Positions 6,233 to 16,341 of a stretch of 31,098 nucleotides of DNA are shown here, one piece after another. Location of the stretch: the NCBI GenBank assembly GCA_028681035.1, contig JAQUJJ010000026.1, positions 2,795 to 33,892 of the forward strand, given 5' to 3'. Position 1 is the first letter of the stretch, and the number at the start of each line of letters is the position of its first letter. The notes under the pieces are model-generated. The model was given only the letters and a program-made list of their open reading frames with translations, was not told the origin of the DNA and ran no database searches. The position numbers were made by a program, and so were the translations under genes. The stretch comes from Candidatus Cloacimonadota bacterium. GTDB lineage: Bacteria > Cloacimonadota > Cloacimonadia > Cloacimonadales > Cloacimonadaceae.

Positions 6233-7120
6233 ATGAAACATAGAAAACCAAAATTTTCAGGTCATCAGACATTTGTAATCCGCTACGGGTGGATTGAAAA
6301 GGGCTATCGTTTTGTGAAAACAGGATTGAACTTCAATAGTGACGATGCTATAGTAGATCTGGGTGTAGGCAAAAACATGGTTGAAAGCATCCGATATTGG
6401 GGTGAGATGACAGGCCTGATAGAAAATTCTGCTCCCAGTGCTTTTGCCATAAAGCTTTTAGATGAAAAAGACGGATGGGACAGCTATCTTGAGGACAATA
6501 ACTCATACTGGCTACTGCATTGGAATCTCAATACCAATCCTGGATTTATGCACTCTGGGATAATCTTATTTTCACACTTAAAAAAACCCGAATTTAGCAA
6601 AAGAGATGTGGCAGATGCAGCCTTGCGTTCAGTGGATTTGTATGATAAGAAGAGCCCTGCCCAAAGCACTCTAAATAAAGACATTGATTGCTATCTGAGG
6701 CTGTATGCCGGCATTAGACGGCAAAATGCCAAGCAAAAAGAAGAACTGATCGGAAGCCCATTACAAGAGCTAAACCTGATCCAAATGATCAACGACAGCG
6801 ACCTGTATTGCTTTAATATTGGCACTAAACCTAACCTCGCACCGGAAATAGTTGGCTATGCCATTTGGGACTATATGCGGCACCTAAACAAAATTGCCAT
6901 TACTATAAATGAAGCCCTCTACCGAGAATATAGCCCAGGCCAAGTCTTTATGCTGGATGAGAACTCACTGGTAGATGCTGTAGAGCAGCTTAGTAATGAT
7001 CCTAAGTGGTCAAATCACTTCGGATTTAGCGAAACTGCCGGAATAGCCTTGATTCATTGTACTTTAACAGATGGATTTGAACTACTGGATTCTTATTACA
7101 AGCAAAGCGAGGAAGCATGA
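6233..7120 (+). CDS. DUF4007 family protein
   Basis: A 295-aa protein with the DUF4007 signature: FSGHQTFVIRYGWIEKGY at residues about 8-25 and VDLGVGKNMVESIRYWGEM at about 43-61. The family is recurrently encoded next to PAPS-reductase-like and Dnd/BREX-type genes and is thought to take part in DNA phosphorothioation systems, possibly as a DNA-binding or specificity component; its biochemical role is not established. The last codons overlap the next gene by 4 nt (ATGA), so it is translationally coupled to the adjacent ATPase and they probably form a complex. A second, diverged member is encoded at 21775-22620 before a second ATPase. Confidence 0.85.
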   Translation: MKHRKPKFSGHQTFVIRYGWIEKGYRFVKTGLNFNSDDAIVDLGVGKNMVESIRYWGEMTGLIENSAPSAFAIKLLDEKDGWDSYLEDNNSYWLLHWNLNTNPGFMHSGIILFSHLKKPEFSKRDVADAALRSVDLYDKKSPAQSTLNKDIDCYLRLYAGIRRQNAKQKEELIGSPLQELNLIQMINDSDLYCFNIGTKPNLAPEIVGYAIWDYMRHLNKIAITINEALYREYSPGQVFMLDENSLVDAVEQLSNDPKWSNHFGFSETAGIALIHCTLTDGFELLDSYYKQSEEA

Positions 7121-10100
7121 AGTCCCTGGTAAAAGACTATGTCGATGTAGCGCCTCGCTTCACCCGTTCGGTAAACATAAACTCTGATATCAACCGCGAT
7201 AACAATGAATACGGCTACATCATCACAAGCAATGTAAAATCAGCCTTAAGTCAGGTCATCACAGGCCTCAGCAGCAAGAAAGGGCAAAAATCGTTCAGTT
7301 TATTTGGTCTGTATGGATCAGGGAAATCTGCCTTTGCTGTGTACTTATCACAATTGCTTTCGCCCAATAAATCTATATCCACCCATGCGATAAGCCATTT
7401 AAAATCGAACGCTCTTGATCCCAAGCTGATGAAATTCCTTACCGATAGGAAGACTTCAGCTCACCTCCCTATCTTGGTGACGGGTAGAAGAAGGCCGATC
7501 AATCAATTGATTATGGAAGGTATTCTGAATGCAGCACAGCAGTTATCTACAAATAGTAAAGCCAAAGAGCTAGTTGAGATTAGCCAAGCACATCTCAAGA
7601 ACGAAAGTTGGAAGGATACTGCAGAAGTAATTAGATGCCTGGACCTAATGGGAGAATTAGCCAAAATAGAGAGCTTTGCAGGCTTAGCCTTGATTATTGA
7701 TGAGGCAGGCAAGACCCTGGAATATGCCTTAAGCGATAGAGAGGGTGGTGACGTTTACATTTATCAACAGATAGCCGAGCATGCAGAAAGGCTATCAAAA
7801 TATTCAATGCTATTTATGATAACGCTGCACCAACAGATGGATAGCTATAGCGAACTCCTCTCCAGAACAAATCGTGCAGAGTGGGTGAAGATTCAAGAGA
7901 GATTCGAAAACCTGAGATTTGCAGAACCTGCCAGTAGCACAATCTTGATGTTGTCGGAAGCCATAAAGCCAATTAAGGATGCTCCCCCAGAGGTTAGCCG
8001 CGCATTGGATAAAAGCATAAGCGAAATTGAAGGAATGGAGGGGATGATCCCCAATGGACTTTCCACTGATTCGTTTCGAACTTGCTCGCACAAAGCATGG
8101 CCAATCCACCCCAGTTTATTATTAGCCTTACCACACATATTCAAGCGTTTCGCCCAAAACGAAAGATCGATCTTCTCATACCTGATCAGTGAAGAGTACA
8201 GCGGATTCCAAAGCTCCATCAGGACAAAGGAAGTGGGAGAGGATGACGGTTTTATCCGCATCAAAGATATTTATGACTATCTCATTTCAAACTATGAGAT
8301 CGGATTATCCCGCAACCCGCACTCCAAAAAGCTCTTAGAAGCCAATGATGTGCTAAACAGCAGATCCAGACTTAGCGATAGAGAAAATGACACAATAAAG
8401 ACCATAGCTGTATTGAACGCAGTATCAGAGATAAGCCCACTAAGAGCTACTAAAGAGATGCTAAATACATCCCTACCTATTTTTTATGATACCAATACGA
8501 TCTTGGATAGCCTGATGAGCCAATCACTGATCACTTTCCGCAAGCTGGATTACAGCTACAGAGTGTGGGAAGGCAGTGATGTGGATTTGGATGATCGGCT
8601 CAAAGAAGCCAGGCGTCACCTGCACTATGATACACAGCTCTTCTTGGATACAATCGGCAAACATCTGAAGCAGAAACGGATGGTGGCTCGCAGACATAGC
8701 CTGGATGTGGGGATTATACGATACTTTTCAATCGTCTATACCGATCGTTTTGCCGATGCAGAGAGTCTGCTCCAGGCAGAACTGGCTGATGGCGCAGCAG
8801 GATTGGTCTTGGTAATGATACCAGGAGATCAATTTCCCAATCTTACCGTCAATGCAGAGCAGCTATCAAAAGCACACCCACAGCTCATAATAGCCATACC
8901 TAAGCAAATGGACAGTCTAAGTGGCATAGTGAATGAGCTTGCCAGTTTGAAGTGGGTAGAAGAGCATACAGATGAGCTGAGGGATGACCGCATTGCCAGA
9001 CGTGAGCTAAATATGAGGATATCCTCTTATGAACAGGAACTCGCAAAAAGAGCTCAGGCAATAATTGATCCCAGACCTGCTCCCAAAGGTAATAGCTGTA
9101 TTTGGTACTGGATGGGTAACAATCAAGGCGTGGCTAACCCTGTTGAAATCAGCAAACTACTCTCAAGAGCTTGTGATGTTTTGTTTCATAAAAGCCCAGT
9201 TCTGCGTAATGAACTTATCTCCCGTGATGATATCTCCAACGCCGCATCTGCTGCACGAAGGGCATTGATGGAGAAAGTAATTACTTCGGCTGAGAAAGAA
9301 ACCTTAGGCATGAGTGGTTTCCCACCTGAACGTAGTATTTATGAATCAATTCTCAAAGCCGCGGAGATTCATGTATTTGATGAAATCCGGCGATGCTGGA
9401 AATTCCAAGCACCACCTAATAGTAACTTCATCAAACTGAGACCTGCCTGGCAACTGATGGAGAAAACGGTATTCAATGCAAATTTGGAGCAGATCGAACT
9501 GTTCGATATGTATGCCAGCCTAAAACAAACCCCCTATGGGCTTCCCGAAGGTGTATTCCCATTGCTATTCACCGCTTTTTACGTGGTCTATCAAAATGAA
9601 ATTTTCCTCTACCGGGAAGGTAGTTTCTTGCCAGATCCTCAGCCCGGACACTTCGACCTTTTGCAGCGCAGGATCGATCTGTTTGCCGTAAAAGGTATCC
9701 GGCTTAGTGGCATTCGCCTGCAAATCATTGAAAGATTGGCAAAGAGCCTCAATACAGAGGCAAAAATCGCTACAGTGGTTAGGGCTCTTTTCCGGTATAT
9801 AAATTCCTTGCCAGAGCTAAGCAAGAGATCAAAAAAGATCGAAGACCGAACGGCAAGACAGATGAGAGATGCCTTTTTGAGCGCAACCGCACCGGAAGAC
9901 CTAATTTTCAAGGATTTACCAAATTGCTTTGAATTGCCAAGATTTAACACTGGCAAACTCACCGATAGCGATTTGGAATCATATTTCGACAAGTTGAACT
10001 CTTCCCTTCAAACTCTAATGAATTTTGCCCCGATGGTGATGTTACAGGCTCGAAACCAACTGCTCACATGCTGTGGCTTGGCTGCTGATGACTCTGGCTG

Positions 10101-10512
10101 GATTGAATTGGAGAATCGCTGTAATGTCTTGAGCATAAAGATCAGACATGAGGTTCTAACTCCATTTATCAATAGCGTGTTGAATGGCATCAGAGACAAG
10201 CATAGCCCCATACCTGCATTATCAAATGTAAGCACAAGGTCATTCGAACAGTGGTCGGATATGGATATAGAGCGGTTTAATGGACTCGCCGAAGGCTTGG
10301 GAGAACTCTTCCAATATTACTGGCATAACTTTGGGGAGCGTGACCAAGAGGTATTAGGGGCAGAGCAAAACGAAATTGACGTATTAAGAAATGAAATAGA
10401 AACAAAAATAATGCAATTGAAGAAAACAGGCTCAGTAAGCTTGCTGAAAAAGTTTCTGCAAGAGATGCTAATAGAGATTGAAAAAGAGAGCGATTCTCAG
10501 GAAAAGGGATAG
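7117..10512 (+). CDS. Large P-loop ATPase (1131 aa), PglY/BrxC-like architecture
   Basis: Walker A GLYGSGKS lies at residues 64-71 and Walker B LIIDEAGK at about 192-199; MLFMITLHQQ at about 231-240 is a likely sensor segment. The long C-terminal part (about 900 aa) is helical with no recognised catalytic motif, and the end is coiled-coil-like. N-terminal ATPase plus long helical C-terminus is also the build of the second ATPase (22642-26901) and of PglY/BrxC proteins in BREX. It overlaps the DUF4007 gene by 4 nt and is 2 nt from the PAPS-reductase-like gene. It probably uses ATP to load, remodel or translocate on DNA during modification or target discrimination. Stop is TAG, showing that TAG terminates in this block. 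The BrxC/PglY relation is inferred from architecture. Confidence 0.85.
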   Translation: MKSLVKDYVDVAPRFTRSVNINSDINRDNNEYGYIITSNVKSALSQVITGLSSKKGQKSFSLFGLYGSGKSAFAVYLSQLLSPNKSISTHAISHLKSNALDPKLMKFLTDRKTSAHLPILVTGRRRPINQLIMEGILNAAQQLSTNSKAKELVEISQAHLKNESWKDTAEVIRCLDLMGELAKIESFAGLALIIDEAGKTLEYALSDREGGDVYIYQQIAEHAERLSKYSMLFMITLHQQMDSYSELLSRTNRAEWVKIQERFENLRFAEPASSTILMLSEAIKPIKDAPPEVSRALDKSISEIEGMEGMIPNGLSTDSFRTCSHKAWPIHPSLLLALPHIFKRFAQNERSIFSYLISEEYSGFQSSIRTKEVGEDDGFIRIKDIYDYLISNYEIGLSRNPHSKKLLEANDVLNSRSRLSDRENDTIKTIAVLNAVSEISPLRATKEMLNTSLPIFYDTNTILDSLMSQSLITFRKLDYSYRVWEGSDVDLDDRLKEARRHLHYDTQLFLDTIGKHLKQKRMVARRHSLDVGIIRYFSIVYTDRFADAESLLQAELADGAAGLVLVMIPGDQFPNLTVNAEQLSKAHPQLIIAIPKQMDSLSGIVNELASLKWVEEHTDELRDDRIARRELNMRISSYEQELAKRAQAIIDPRPAPKGNSCIWYWMGNNQGVANPVEISKLLSRACDVLFHKSPVLRNELISRDDISNAASAARRALMEKVITSAEKETLGMSGFPPERSIYESILKAAEIHVFDEIRRCWKFQAPPNSNFIKLRPAWQLMEKTVFNANLEQIELFDMYASLKQTPYGLPEGVFPLLFTAFYVVYQNEIFLYREGSFLPDPQPGHFDLLQRRIDLFAVKGIRLSGIRLQIIERLAKSLNTEAKIATVVRALFRYINSLPELSKRSKKIEDRTARQMRDAFLSATAPEDLIFKDLPNCFELPRFNTGKLTDSDLESYFDKLNSSLQTLMNFAPMVMLQARNQLLTCCGLAADDSGWIELENRCNVLSIKIRHEVLTPFINSVLNGIRDKHSPIPALSNVSTRSFEQWSDMDIERFNGLAEGLGELFQYYWHNFGERDQEVLGAEQNEIDVLRNEIETKIMQLKKTGSVSLLKKFLQEMLIEIEKESDSQEKG

Positions 10513-10514
10513 AT

Positions 10515-11318
10515 ATGGAAAACCAAGCTAAACATATATTGGCGTTATCAGGTGGAAAGGACAGCTCGGCCCTTGCCATCTATATGCTTGATAAAGGTAT
10601 TGATATGGAGTATGTGTTCTGTGATACAGAAAAAGAGCTGGATGAAACTTATGAGTACTTAACCAAGCTTGAATCATATCTCGGGAAAAAGATCATATTT
10701 CTCAAATACGCGGATGGTTACGGTTTCGATGAGATTTTGCAGATTAAAAATGGATTTCTTCCATCACCTGAATCCCGTTGGTGTACAGAGTATTTGAAGT
10801 TAAAACCTTATGAGCAGTATATCGCAGACAATGATGTCATTAGCTACGTTGGTATTAGAGCTGATGAGCCACACCGAAAGGGGTATATCTCTACTAAGCC
10901 AAACATAAAAACCGTGTTTCCTTTCGTAGAGGATAACATTAGAAGAGAAGACGTAATTCGCATTTTGAATGACTCTGGATTAGGAGTTCCTGAATACTAT
11001 CAATGGAGATCACGATCAGGGTGCTTCTTTTGTTTCTTTCAACAGAAGCGAGAATGGGTGGGGTTATTAGAAAATCATCCTGAGTTGTATGCCAAGGCAA
11101 TGGAATACGAAAAACATGATCCGGTAACGGGTGTTTCCTACACTTGGATGCAAAACGAGAGCCTGAAAGAGTTTTCTCACCCCGACAGAGTAGCTCAAAT
11201 CAAAGCCAAAGATGTTAACAGAAAAATAAAGAAAAATAAAAGCAACTTGTTGGTTGATATTTTGTCGAATGATGAAGACTGCGAGGATAATGGATCATGC
11301 CTACTTTGCCATCTGTAA
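10515..11318 (+). CDS. dndC: DndC-like PAPS reductase/ATP pyrophosphatase family protein
   Basis: A 267-aa protein with the PP-loop SGGKDS at residues 12-17 for ATP binding and adenylation. Cysteines suit an iron-sulfur cluster: RWCTEYLK (C90), GCFFC (C170, C173) and a C-terminal CLLC (C262, C265). In Dnd-type systems such proteins activate the DNA backbone and accept sulfur from the desulfurase to make phosphorothioate. It is much shorter than classical DndC (roughly 500 aa) and nearer to SspD/BrxP-like or minimal PAPS-reductase-like members, so the symbol is functional shorthand. It overlaps the desulfurase gene by 22 nt, which fits a sulfur-transfer pair. A role in other sulfur chemistry is unlikely given the neighbours. 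Confidence 0.8.
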   Translation: MENQAKHILALSGGKDSSALAIYMLDKGIDMEYVFCDTEKELDETYEYLTKLESYLGKKIIFLKYADGYGFDEILQIKNGFLPSPESRWCTEYLKLKPYEQYIADNDVISYVGIRADEPHRKGYISTKPNIKTVFPFVEDNIRREDVIRILNDSGLGVPEYYQWRSRSGCFFCFFQQKREWVGLLENHPELYAKAMEYEKHDPVTGVSYTWMQNESLKEFSHPDRVAQIKAKDVNRKIKKNKSNLLVDILSNDEDCEDNGSCLLCHL

Positions 11319-12475
11319 AACTATCATATTTAGATTACTGCGCTACTACCCCATGCTTTCGAGAAGTTGTTGAAGCCATGTCTATTTATTGGAACGATAA
11401 ATTTGGCAACCCTTCAAGCTCTCACGTATTTGGACGGATTGCTAAATCAGCCATTGAAAAAGCAAGATCTCAGGTTGCCATGCTGCTTAATTGCGGGCCT
11501 GCTGAGATAGTCTTTACATCAGGAGCGACCGAAAGCAACAATCTCTTATTTCTGGGTTTACTCTTGGATCAGCATGAAAAACGCAAGAAAATAGTAGTGT
11601 CGTCGATTGAACACAAATCCGTGCTTGAGCCAGCAAGGTTCCTGGCTACAAGAGGGTTTGAATTGGTACTGCTACCGGTAAGCTCTGGAGGCATAGTAGA
11701 TCTCGATGCAGCACGCAGACTGATAAACAATGACACAGCCCTCGTTTCTGTGCATGCAGCAAACAATGAAATCGGAACCATCCAACCGATTAAAGACCTG
11801 GCAGAAATTGCTCACAGCGTAGGCGCATTATTTCATACTGATGCAACACAGGCCTTGGGTAAGATTCCCTTTGATGTTCAGGATGTAGATTGTGATCTTG
11901 CTTCTTTTAGTGCTCACAAATGTTACGGACCCAAAGGAATCGGGGCTTTATATGTGAGAGGCGGAATCAAGAGATGGAAATGGGAGTTTCCCTTTCATGG
12001 TGGCGGTCAGGAAAATGGATTAAGACCAGGAACTCATAATGTAGCAGCAATCGTAGGATTTGGGGAAGCATGTAGAATAATCCATAGAGATTTTACTAAT
12101 ATAGTAACCCATCTCGATCTGTTGAGAAGCACCTTTGAAGAGCAACTGAAATTGAACTCGAGTTACTATATTCACTGCGCAGATAGTCCCAGAATTGCAG
12201 GTGTTTCGTGTATTTATAATGATACCACACCTTCTGATTTAATAATCGACAATATAGCTTCTATGGCTTTGAGTAGAGCGTCCGCTTGCAATGCAGGTAC
12301 TATAAGCCCATCTCATGTAATAATGGCTATTGGTTGCAATTCACAAATCGCTGATAAGACCTTGCGCGTCTCTTTTGGTATTAACACTATCATCGGAGAT
12401 GTTACAAACCTTTGCGATGGTTTAATTAACGCACTAACAGGCATACAATATAACAAAACAGAGAGGAGAGTGTAA
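11297..12475 (+). CDS. dndA: Cysteine desulfurase, DndA/IscS-like
   Basis: A 392-aa PLP enzyme of the NifS/IscS class. LDYCATTPC at the N-terminus, FTSGATESNN at 73-82, EHKSV (H106), the PLP-lysine segment SFSAHKCYGPKG (K208), GGGQENGLRPGTHN at 236-249 and the catalytic cysteine in ASACNAG (C331) are all present, so it looks active. It takes sulfur from L-cysteine as persulfide and most likely passes it to the DndC-like protein encoded immediately upstream (22-nt overlap), as DndA does for DndC. Length is normal for the family. A housekeeping IscS role is unlikely because no IscU or other Fe-S assembly genes are nearby. Confidence 0.9.
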   Translation: MPTLPSVKLSYLDYCATTPCFREVVEAMSIYWNDKFGNPSSSHVFGRIAKSAIEKARSQVAMLLNCGPAEIVFTSGATESNNLLFLGLLLDQHEKRKKIVVSSIEHKSVLEPARFLATRGFELVLLPVSSGGIVDLDAARRLINNDTALVSVHAANNEIGTIQPIKDLAEIAHSVGALFHTDATQALGKIPFDVQDVDCDLASFSAHKCYGPKGIGALYVRGGIKRWKWEFPFHGGGQENGLRPGTHNVAAIVGFGEACRIIHRDFTNIVTHLDLLRSTFEEQLKLNSSYYIHCADSPRIAGVSCIYNDTTPSDLIIDNIASMALSRASACNAGTISPSHVIMAIGCNSQIADKTLRVSFGINTIIGDVTNLCDGLINALTGIQYNKTERRV

Positions 12476-12476
12476 A

Positions 12477-14741
12477 GTGTTGAGCCCAATGGAATATCAG
12501 ATAGAGTTGTTAAGTCAAGCCAAATACTACAAGCCTCACAAGCATTTAGCATTATTGACAATGATCACGAGTTTGGAAATGAAGGAGTTTACGGAGAATC
12601 GCTTGTTTTATGATGATAATTTCAAACTAACTTTTTCAAGCTATTTCAAAAAGTATTCAAATGAAAATGATAGGGATCGTCCATTCAACCCATATTTTCA
12701 CTTACGCTCACTACCATTTTGGAAACTGATTCCCAACACTGGAAAAGAGAAAGAACTCCAAACTACTTCTTCCATAGGCGGGCCAGGCGAACTGTTATCT
12801 CTGGTGTCACATGTTGAAATTCAAAGCGAGGTTCTTAATGCACTAAAAAACCCAGAGTATCTTGAAATAGTGAAACAGAGAATTGTAGGTATTCTCCAAG
12901 AATACCATACTAACAAAGAGAGAGTGATCAGTAATTCAGATGAAGCAGAGCGCTATGAATCAGATTCAGTAGACTTCTGCTACTCGGATTACTTATCTTC
13001 GCTTATTAGTACAAACCCATGCAATGAAAATGCCATCGCCGAAACCCAATCTGTAAATCCCCAGTTTAGAACCATTCACATTGAACATCCTTTGGTGGAA
13101 CAGATTTCACAGGAGCTCAAGAATAATCTGGGTAAACACATAATTATAACGGGGCATGCCGGGGATGGTAAAACTACGATTGCCATTGATATATTACAGC
13201 GTCTGAAGGGGTTGAATACAGGCATTAGTTTATCTGAGCCTTTACTGCCGAGGGAAGACCTTGATGATCCGAGGATTACAATCCTGAAAGACTTTAGTGA
13301 AAGAGAAGAAAGAGCCGATTCATCATTGATCGACGAACTTAAGTCATTAAACCGCAGATTCCTAATAATCTCGAATACGGGAACCTTGTTGAGTTTCTTT
13401 CGTGAGCATGCAAAGAATTGGGATATAAGCCCAGTCCAAGCCGAAAGCAAAATCCTTACGGCTATAAGTGCGGAGGGGGGATTTCAAGAACTAGAGTTTT
13501 CCGGGATCGAATTCATGGTGTTTAACCTTGCGTTGATGGACAATTTAGAACTGGCGAAAGCTATTTTTAGCAAGATGATCCGAACAGACAATTGGGAGAG
13601 TTGTACAAATTGCTCAAAACAAAGATACTGCCCAATTTACCAGAATGTGAGCATCTTGCAAACCGCTCATGAGCAAGTAGTGGACAGACTGTTTTTGATC
13701 TACCGGCGTTTGCATGAGTATGGGAATCGCCTTACTATAAGGCAAATCACTTCTCATATGGCGTATTTGCTAAGCAGTGGGTTAAACTTTGACAGCGTTC
13801 ACGAGAACATGGGAGCGATTGGATCTGAGTATTTATTCTTTAACCGAATGTACGGAGATGACGGTAAATCGATCGACAACAATGCCAGTGAGATGAAAGC
13901 AATAGTAGAATTACGAAGACAGACATTTGGAGAACTACTAAATTCTAAACAAGAGATGAACCTGTGGTTAAGGCCAGTTGCGGATACATCCATCGCAGTA
14001 CATTCATCGGTGGCAAAGGTATTTTCCAAATTGCGGAGAGTAGGGATGTCTTCCCTGGCGCTTGACAATTCCAAGTTAAGCCCTGATAATGCAAGAATGC
14101 AGGTGCGCAGACTGCTTTTTTTCTTCATCCAGGGTGAAAGCGAAAGCAAAGAAGTAATTAGCGCATATTTGAAATCACCTAACATTATGCGCTGGCAAGC
14201 GTGGCAGAAAGATGGTGCAAGGCTTGACAATGCTTACAAAACCAGATATGCAAATATGATCTATCATGTGATCCAAGAATACTTCACAGGGATAAAAATC
14301 CCCGAGGGAATCGGCTATCAAGACGGAAGATTGTATATCACTTTGTCTCGGAAACAAAATGAAGTGAGGCAAAGTGCACAAATAGTGATAGCTGAGTTCG
14401 ATTGGTCTCAAAGCATATCTCTTGATATTGTAAGAAGCACAAGTGCTATAGGTGCCGAGAGGTCTGAATTAGCTTTGGTAGGCAAAGGCTTGCTCGATGG
14501 AATTAGCCTCAAACTGGGGCTGCCCTTCCTGGATTATGTGACCCAAAGACATTACGGAGAAATCGGGGAACTATTAAAAGCATCCTATCGAGAAAGGTTG
14601 GAGCGATTCAAGACTCAAATCTTGGGAAAAACAGCTTATGGGAAAGACGAGATGATGATAGTCCGGCTAAGGAATGACAATAACTTCAAACGTCAGAAAT
14701 ATGCGGTGAAATCCCAGTATTTGGAGGTTTATGATGTATAG
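12477..14741 (+). CDS. dptF: DptF-like ATPase with an extra N-terminal domain
   Basis: A 754-aa protein; GTG start one base after the previous stop, with GAGGAG about 9 nt upstream. Walker A GHAGDGKTT lies at residues 226-234. FLIISNTGTLLSFF (about 295-308) and a cysteine cluster CTNCSKQRYCP (C376, C379, C385) follow; the GDGK-type P-loop and the later NTG segment resemble DptF of the Dnd restriction module. Classical DptF is about 500 aa, so roughly 200 N-terminal residues are additional. They hold KPHKHLALLTMI and NPYFHLRSLPFWKLIP, a pattern recalling the N-terminal sulfur-binding-type domain of phosphorothioate-dependent McrA-like enzymes and some HNH nucleases. The last 11 nt overlap the next gene. 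Stop is TAG. DptF identity is moderate; the N-terminal domain is tentative. Confidence 0.7.
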   Translation: MLSPMEYQIELLSQAKYYKPHKHLALLTMITSLEMKEFTENRLFYDDNFKLTFSSYFKKYSNENDRDRPFNPYFHLRSLPFWKLIPNTGKEKELQTTSSIGGPGELLSLVSHVEIQSEVLNALKNPEYLEIVKQRIVGILQEYHTNKERVISNSDEAERYESDSVDFCYSDYLSSLISTNPCNENAIAETQSVNPQFRTIHIEHPLVEQISQELKNNLGKHIIITGHAGDGKTTIAIDILQRLKGLNTGISLSEPLLPREDLDDPRITILKDFSEREERADSSLIDELKSLNRRFLIISNTGTLLSFFREHAKNWDISPVQAESKILTAISAEGGFQELEFSGIEFMVFNLALMDNLELAKAIFSKMIRTDNWESCTNCSKQRYCPIYQNVSILQTAHEQVVDRLFLIYRRLHEYGNRLTIRQITSHMAYLLSSGLNFDSVHENMGAIGSEYLFFNRMYGDDGKSIDNNASEMKAIVELRRQTFGELLNSKQEMNLWLRPVADTSIAVHSSVAKVFSKLRRVGMSSLALDNSKLSPDNARMQVRRLLFFFIQGESESKEVISAYLKSPNIMRWQAWQKDGARLDNAYKTRYANMIYHVIQEYFTGIKIPEGIGYQDGRLYITLSRKQNEVRQSAQIVIAEFDWSQSISLDIVRSTSAIGAERSELALVGKGLLDGISLKLGLPFLDYVTQRHYGEIGELLKASYRERLERFKTQILGKTAYGKDEMMIVRLRNDNNFKRQKYAVKSQYLEVYDV

Positions 14742-16341
14742 CAAGACTTTCCCCTTTGATGCTTCAAGAGAACAGGCTTTCCGCAGTAATCCGGCAATCA
14801 GATTGTTTGGAAACCGCTTCAGTACAGACCAAACAACAATGGAGTTACTCAGCGAATTTTTATTGGTAGCAAGCTCTCAAAAACGAATTGATGGGCATGA
14901 ATTTAGCAGCTATCTACCCTCTGATAATATCCTGGCAGGATGGAAGAATACAGTGCTGGAATACTCTCCCAAGGCAAGATTAAACCTGAAGCTGTTATCC
15001 TTCCTAAGCGCTTCACGGTTGGATTCCCGGCATATAACGCATCGCCAGCATTACAAAACCTTGGTAGATGAGTTACGGAAGCGGATCAAGATTGAAGGCG
15101 GCAGCAAGACAGAGGTGATCAAAACTATAGAGAACCTATTATTGGGATTTCAAGGGGCAGGAAATGGTAGAACTTGGTGTGCGCAAAGCTTTTTGCCTAT
15201 TACAAGAGCACTAATCGCTGGAGAAGCCATTTGGAATGAAACTAAAGCGAATAGTCGCCCAGTTGACTCATGGTTAAAAGTAATGGATAACTCAAGATTG
15301 TACTTTTCGTTAAACAAACACAGATTCTTAGCAAGAGGTGGAGAACTATTATACCTTCAAATCTGCAATGCCTTGAATCAATCTGAGGAATCCGTCCGAA
15401 TTTGGGCAGAATCTGCAAAACTGGAGCTGGAGCCTGAAGAAATGAAGCCCTCCTTGTTATTGTTGGAACTGGAACGAGAGTTGGGAAAGCTATTTGGAAG
15501 ATGCCCGGCAGTGATAAATGAGCTCGCTGATTTTATAGATCAGGGTTTAGATTCTGAAACTGCAGCGATGACGGATGGTGAAGAGCATAATCCCAGATAT
15601 GTGGAAGCCGGATGGTGCAATAGCGATAGTTGGCAGGAAGGCTATTTACTGGCAGTGGATATCGTTAGAACTTTGAAATCTGGCTATGATGTATTAGACA
15701 GCGTTTACTATCTGGAATCTCTATTCATGTTACATGCCTTGAGAAGCCTGGGCACTCAGAGCGTCAGGACTCTATATAAAAAGGAACAAGCTTGGCCGGG
15801 TTATTATCTGGCAGTAACGGCTCCTAACGAAAGCAATGGTGCGTTGAAGCGAATATCACATCAAAGCCTGAAGAACATCGAAAAGACAATTTTTATGGCG
15901 ATCAGAGAGTATTATAATGGCTCTGATGATGAGCAAGACGGAAAAATCTTGAAAGAAGCAGATAAAAGGTCAGGTCACAAGTTCTTTTTGAAAATGGCAA
16001 AACAGGCTGGCATGGTTATTCCCAGAAGAGGGGCTGGTGCCAGATTCGTTATTACGCCCCATATTCTGCGCTTATTGGTGACCATCACCGTCCCCAACAA
16101 GGGTAGAATCACCTTTGATACATTTAAGAATATCGTGAGGTCAAGATGGGGCATTGTGTTTGATGACCTGGGTTTTGGGGCTTGCAGCAAGTGGATTGAC
16201 GGGAATGAAGTGTATCTTGCCAGCGATACGGATGCCTGGCTAATTGAAATGTTGGATGCCAGTGGTTTATTGATGCATTTATCGGATTCTTGTGCCTTGA
16301 TCTTGCATCCGAACCAAGAAGGTAATGGAGTGGTATCATGA
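14731..16341 (+). CDS. dptG: DptG-like protein (by position)
   Basis: A 536-aa protein between the DptF-like and DptH-like genes, overlapping both (11 nt and 4 nt). No enzymatic motif is visible. GFQGAGNGRTWCAQSFLPI (about residues 137-155) is a distinctive conserved-looking segment. The C-terminal third (HKFFLKMAKQAGMVIPRRG; FVITPHILRLLV; FKNIVRSRWG) looks like winged-helix DNA-binding modules. Dnd restriction operons have the order dptF-dptG-dptH, and length and context fit DptG, thought to be a structural or DNA-contacting subunit. The assignment rests mainly on gene order, so it is weaker than for its neighbours. Confidence 0.6.
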   Translation: MMYSKTFPFDASREQAFRSNPAIRLFGNRFSTDQTTMELLSEFLLVASSQKRIDGHEFSSYLPSDNILAGWKNTVLEYSPKARLNLKLLSFLSASRLDSRHITHRQHYKTLVDELRKRIKIEGGSKTEVIKTIENLLLGFQGAGNGRTWCAQSFLPITRALIAGEAIWNETKANSRPVDSWLKVMDNSRLYFSLNKHRFLARGGELLYLQICNALNQSEESVRIWAESAKLELEPEEMKPSLLLLELERELGKLFGRCPAVINELADFIDQGLDSETAAMTDGEEHNPRYVEAGWCNSDSWQEGYLLAVDIVRTLKSGYDVLDSVYYLESLFMLHALRSLGTQSVRTLYKKEQAWPGYYLAVTAPNESNGALKRISHQSLKNIEKTIFMAIREYYNGSDDEQDGKILKEADKRSGHKFFLKMAKQAGMVIPRRGAGARFVITPHILRLLVTITVPNKGRITFDTFKNIVRSRWGIVFDDLGFGACSKWIDGNEVYLASDTDAWLIEMLDASGLLMHLSDSCALILHPNQEGNGVVS

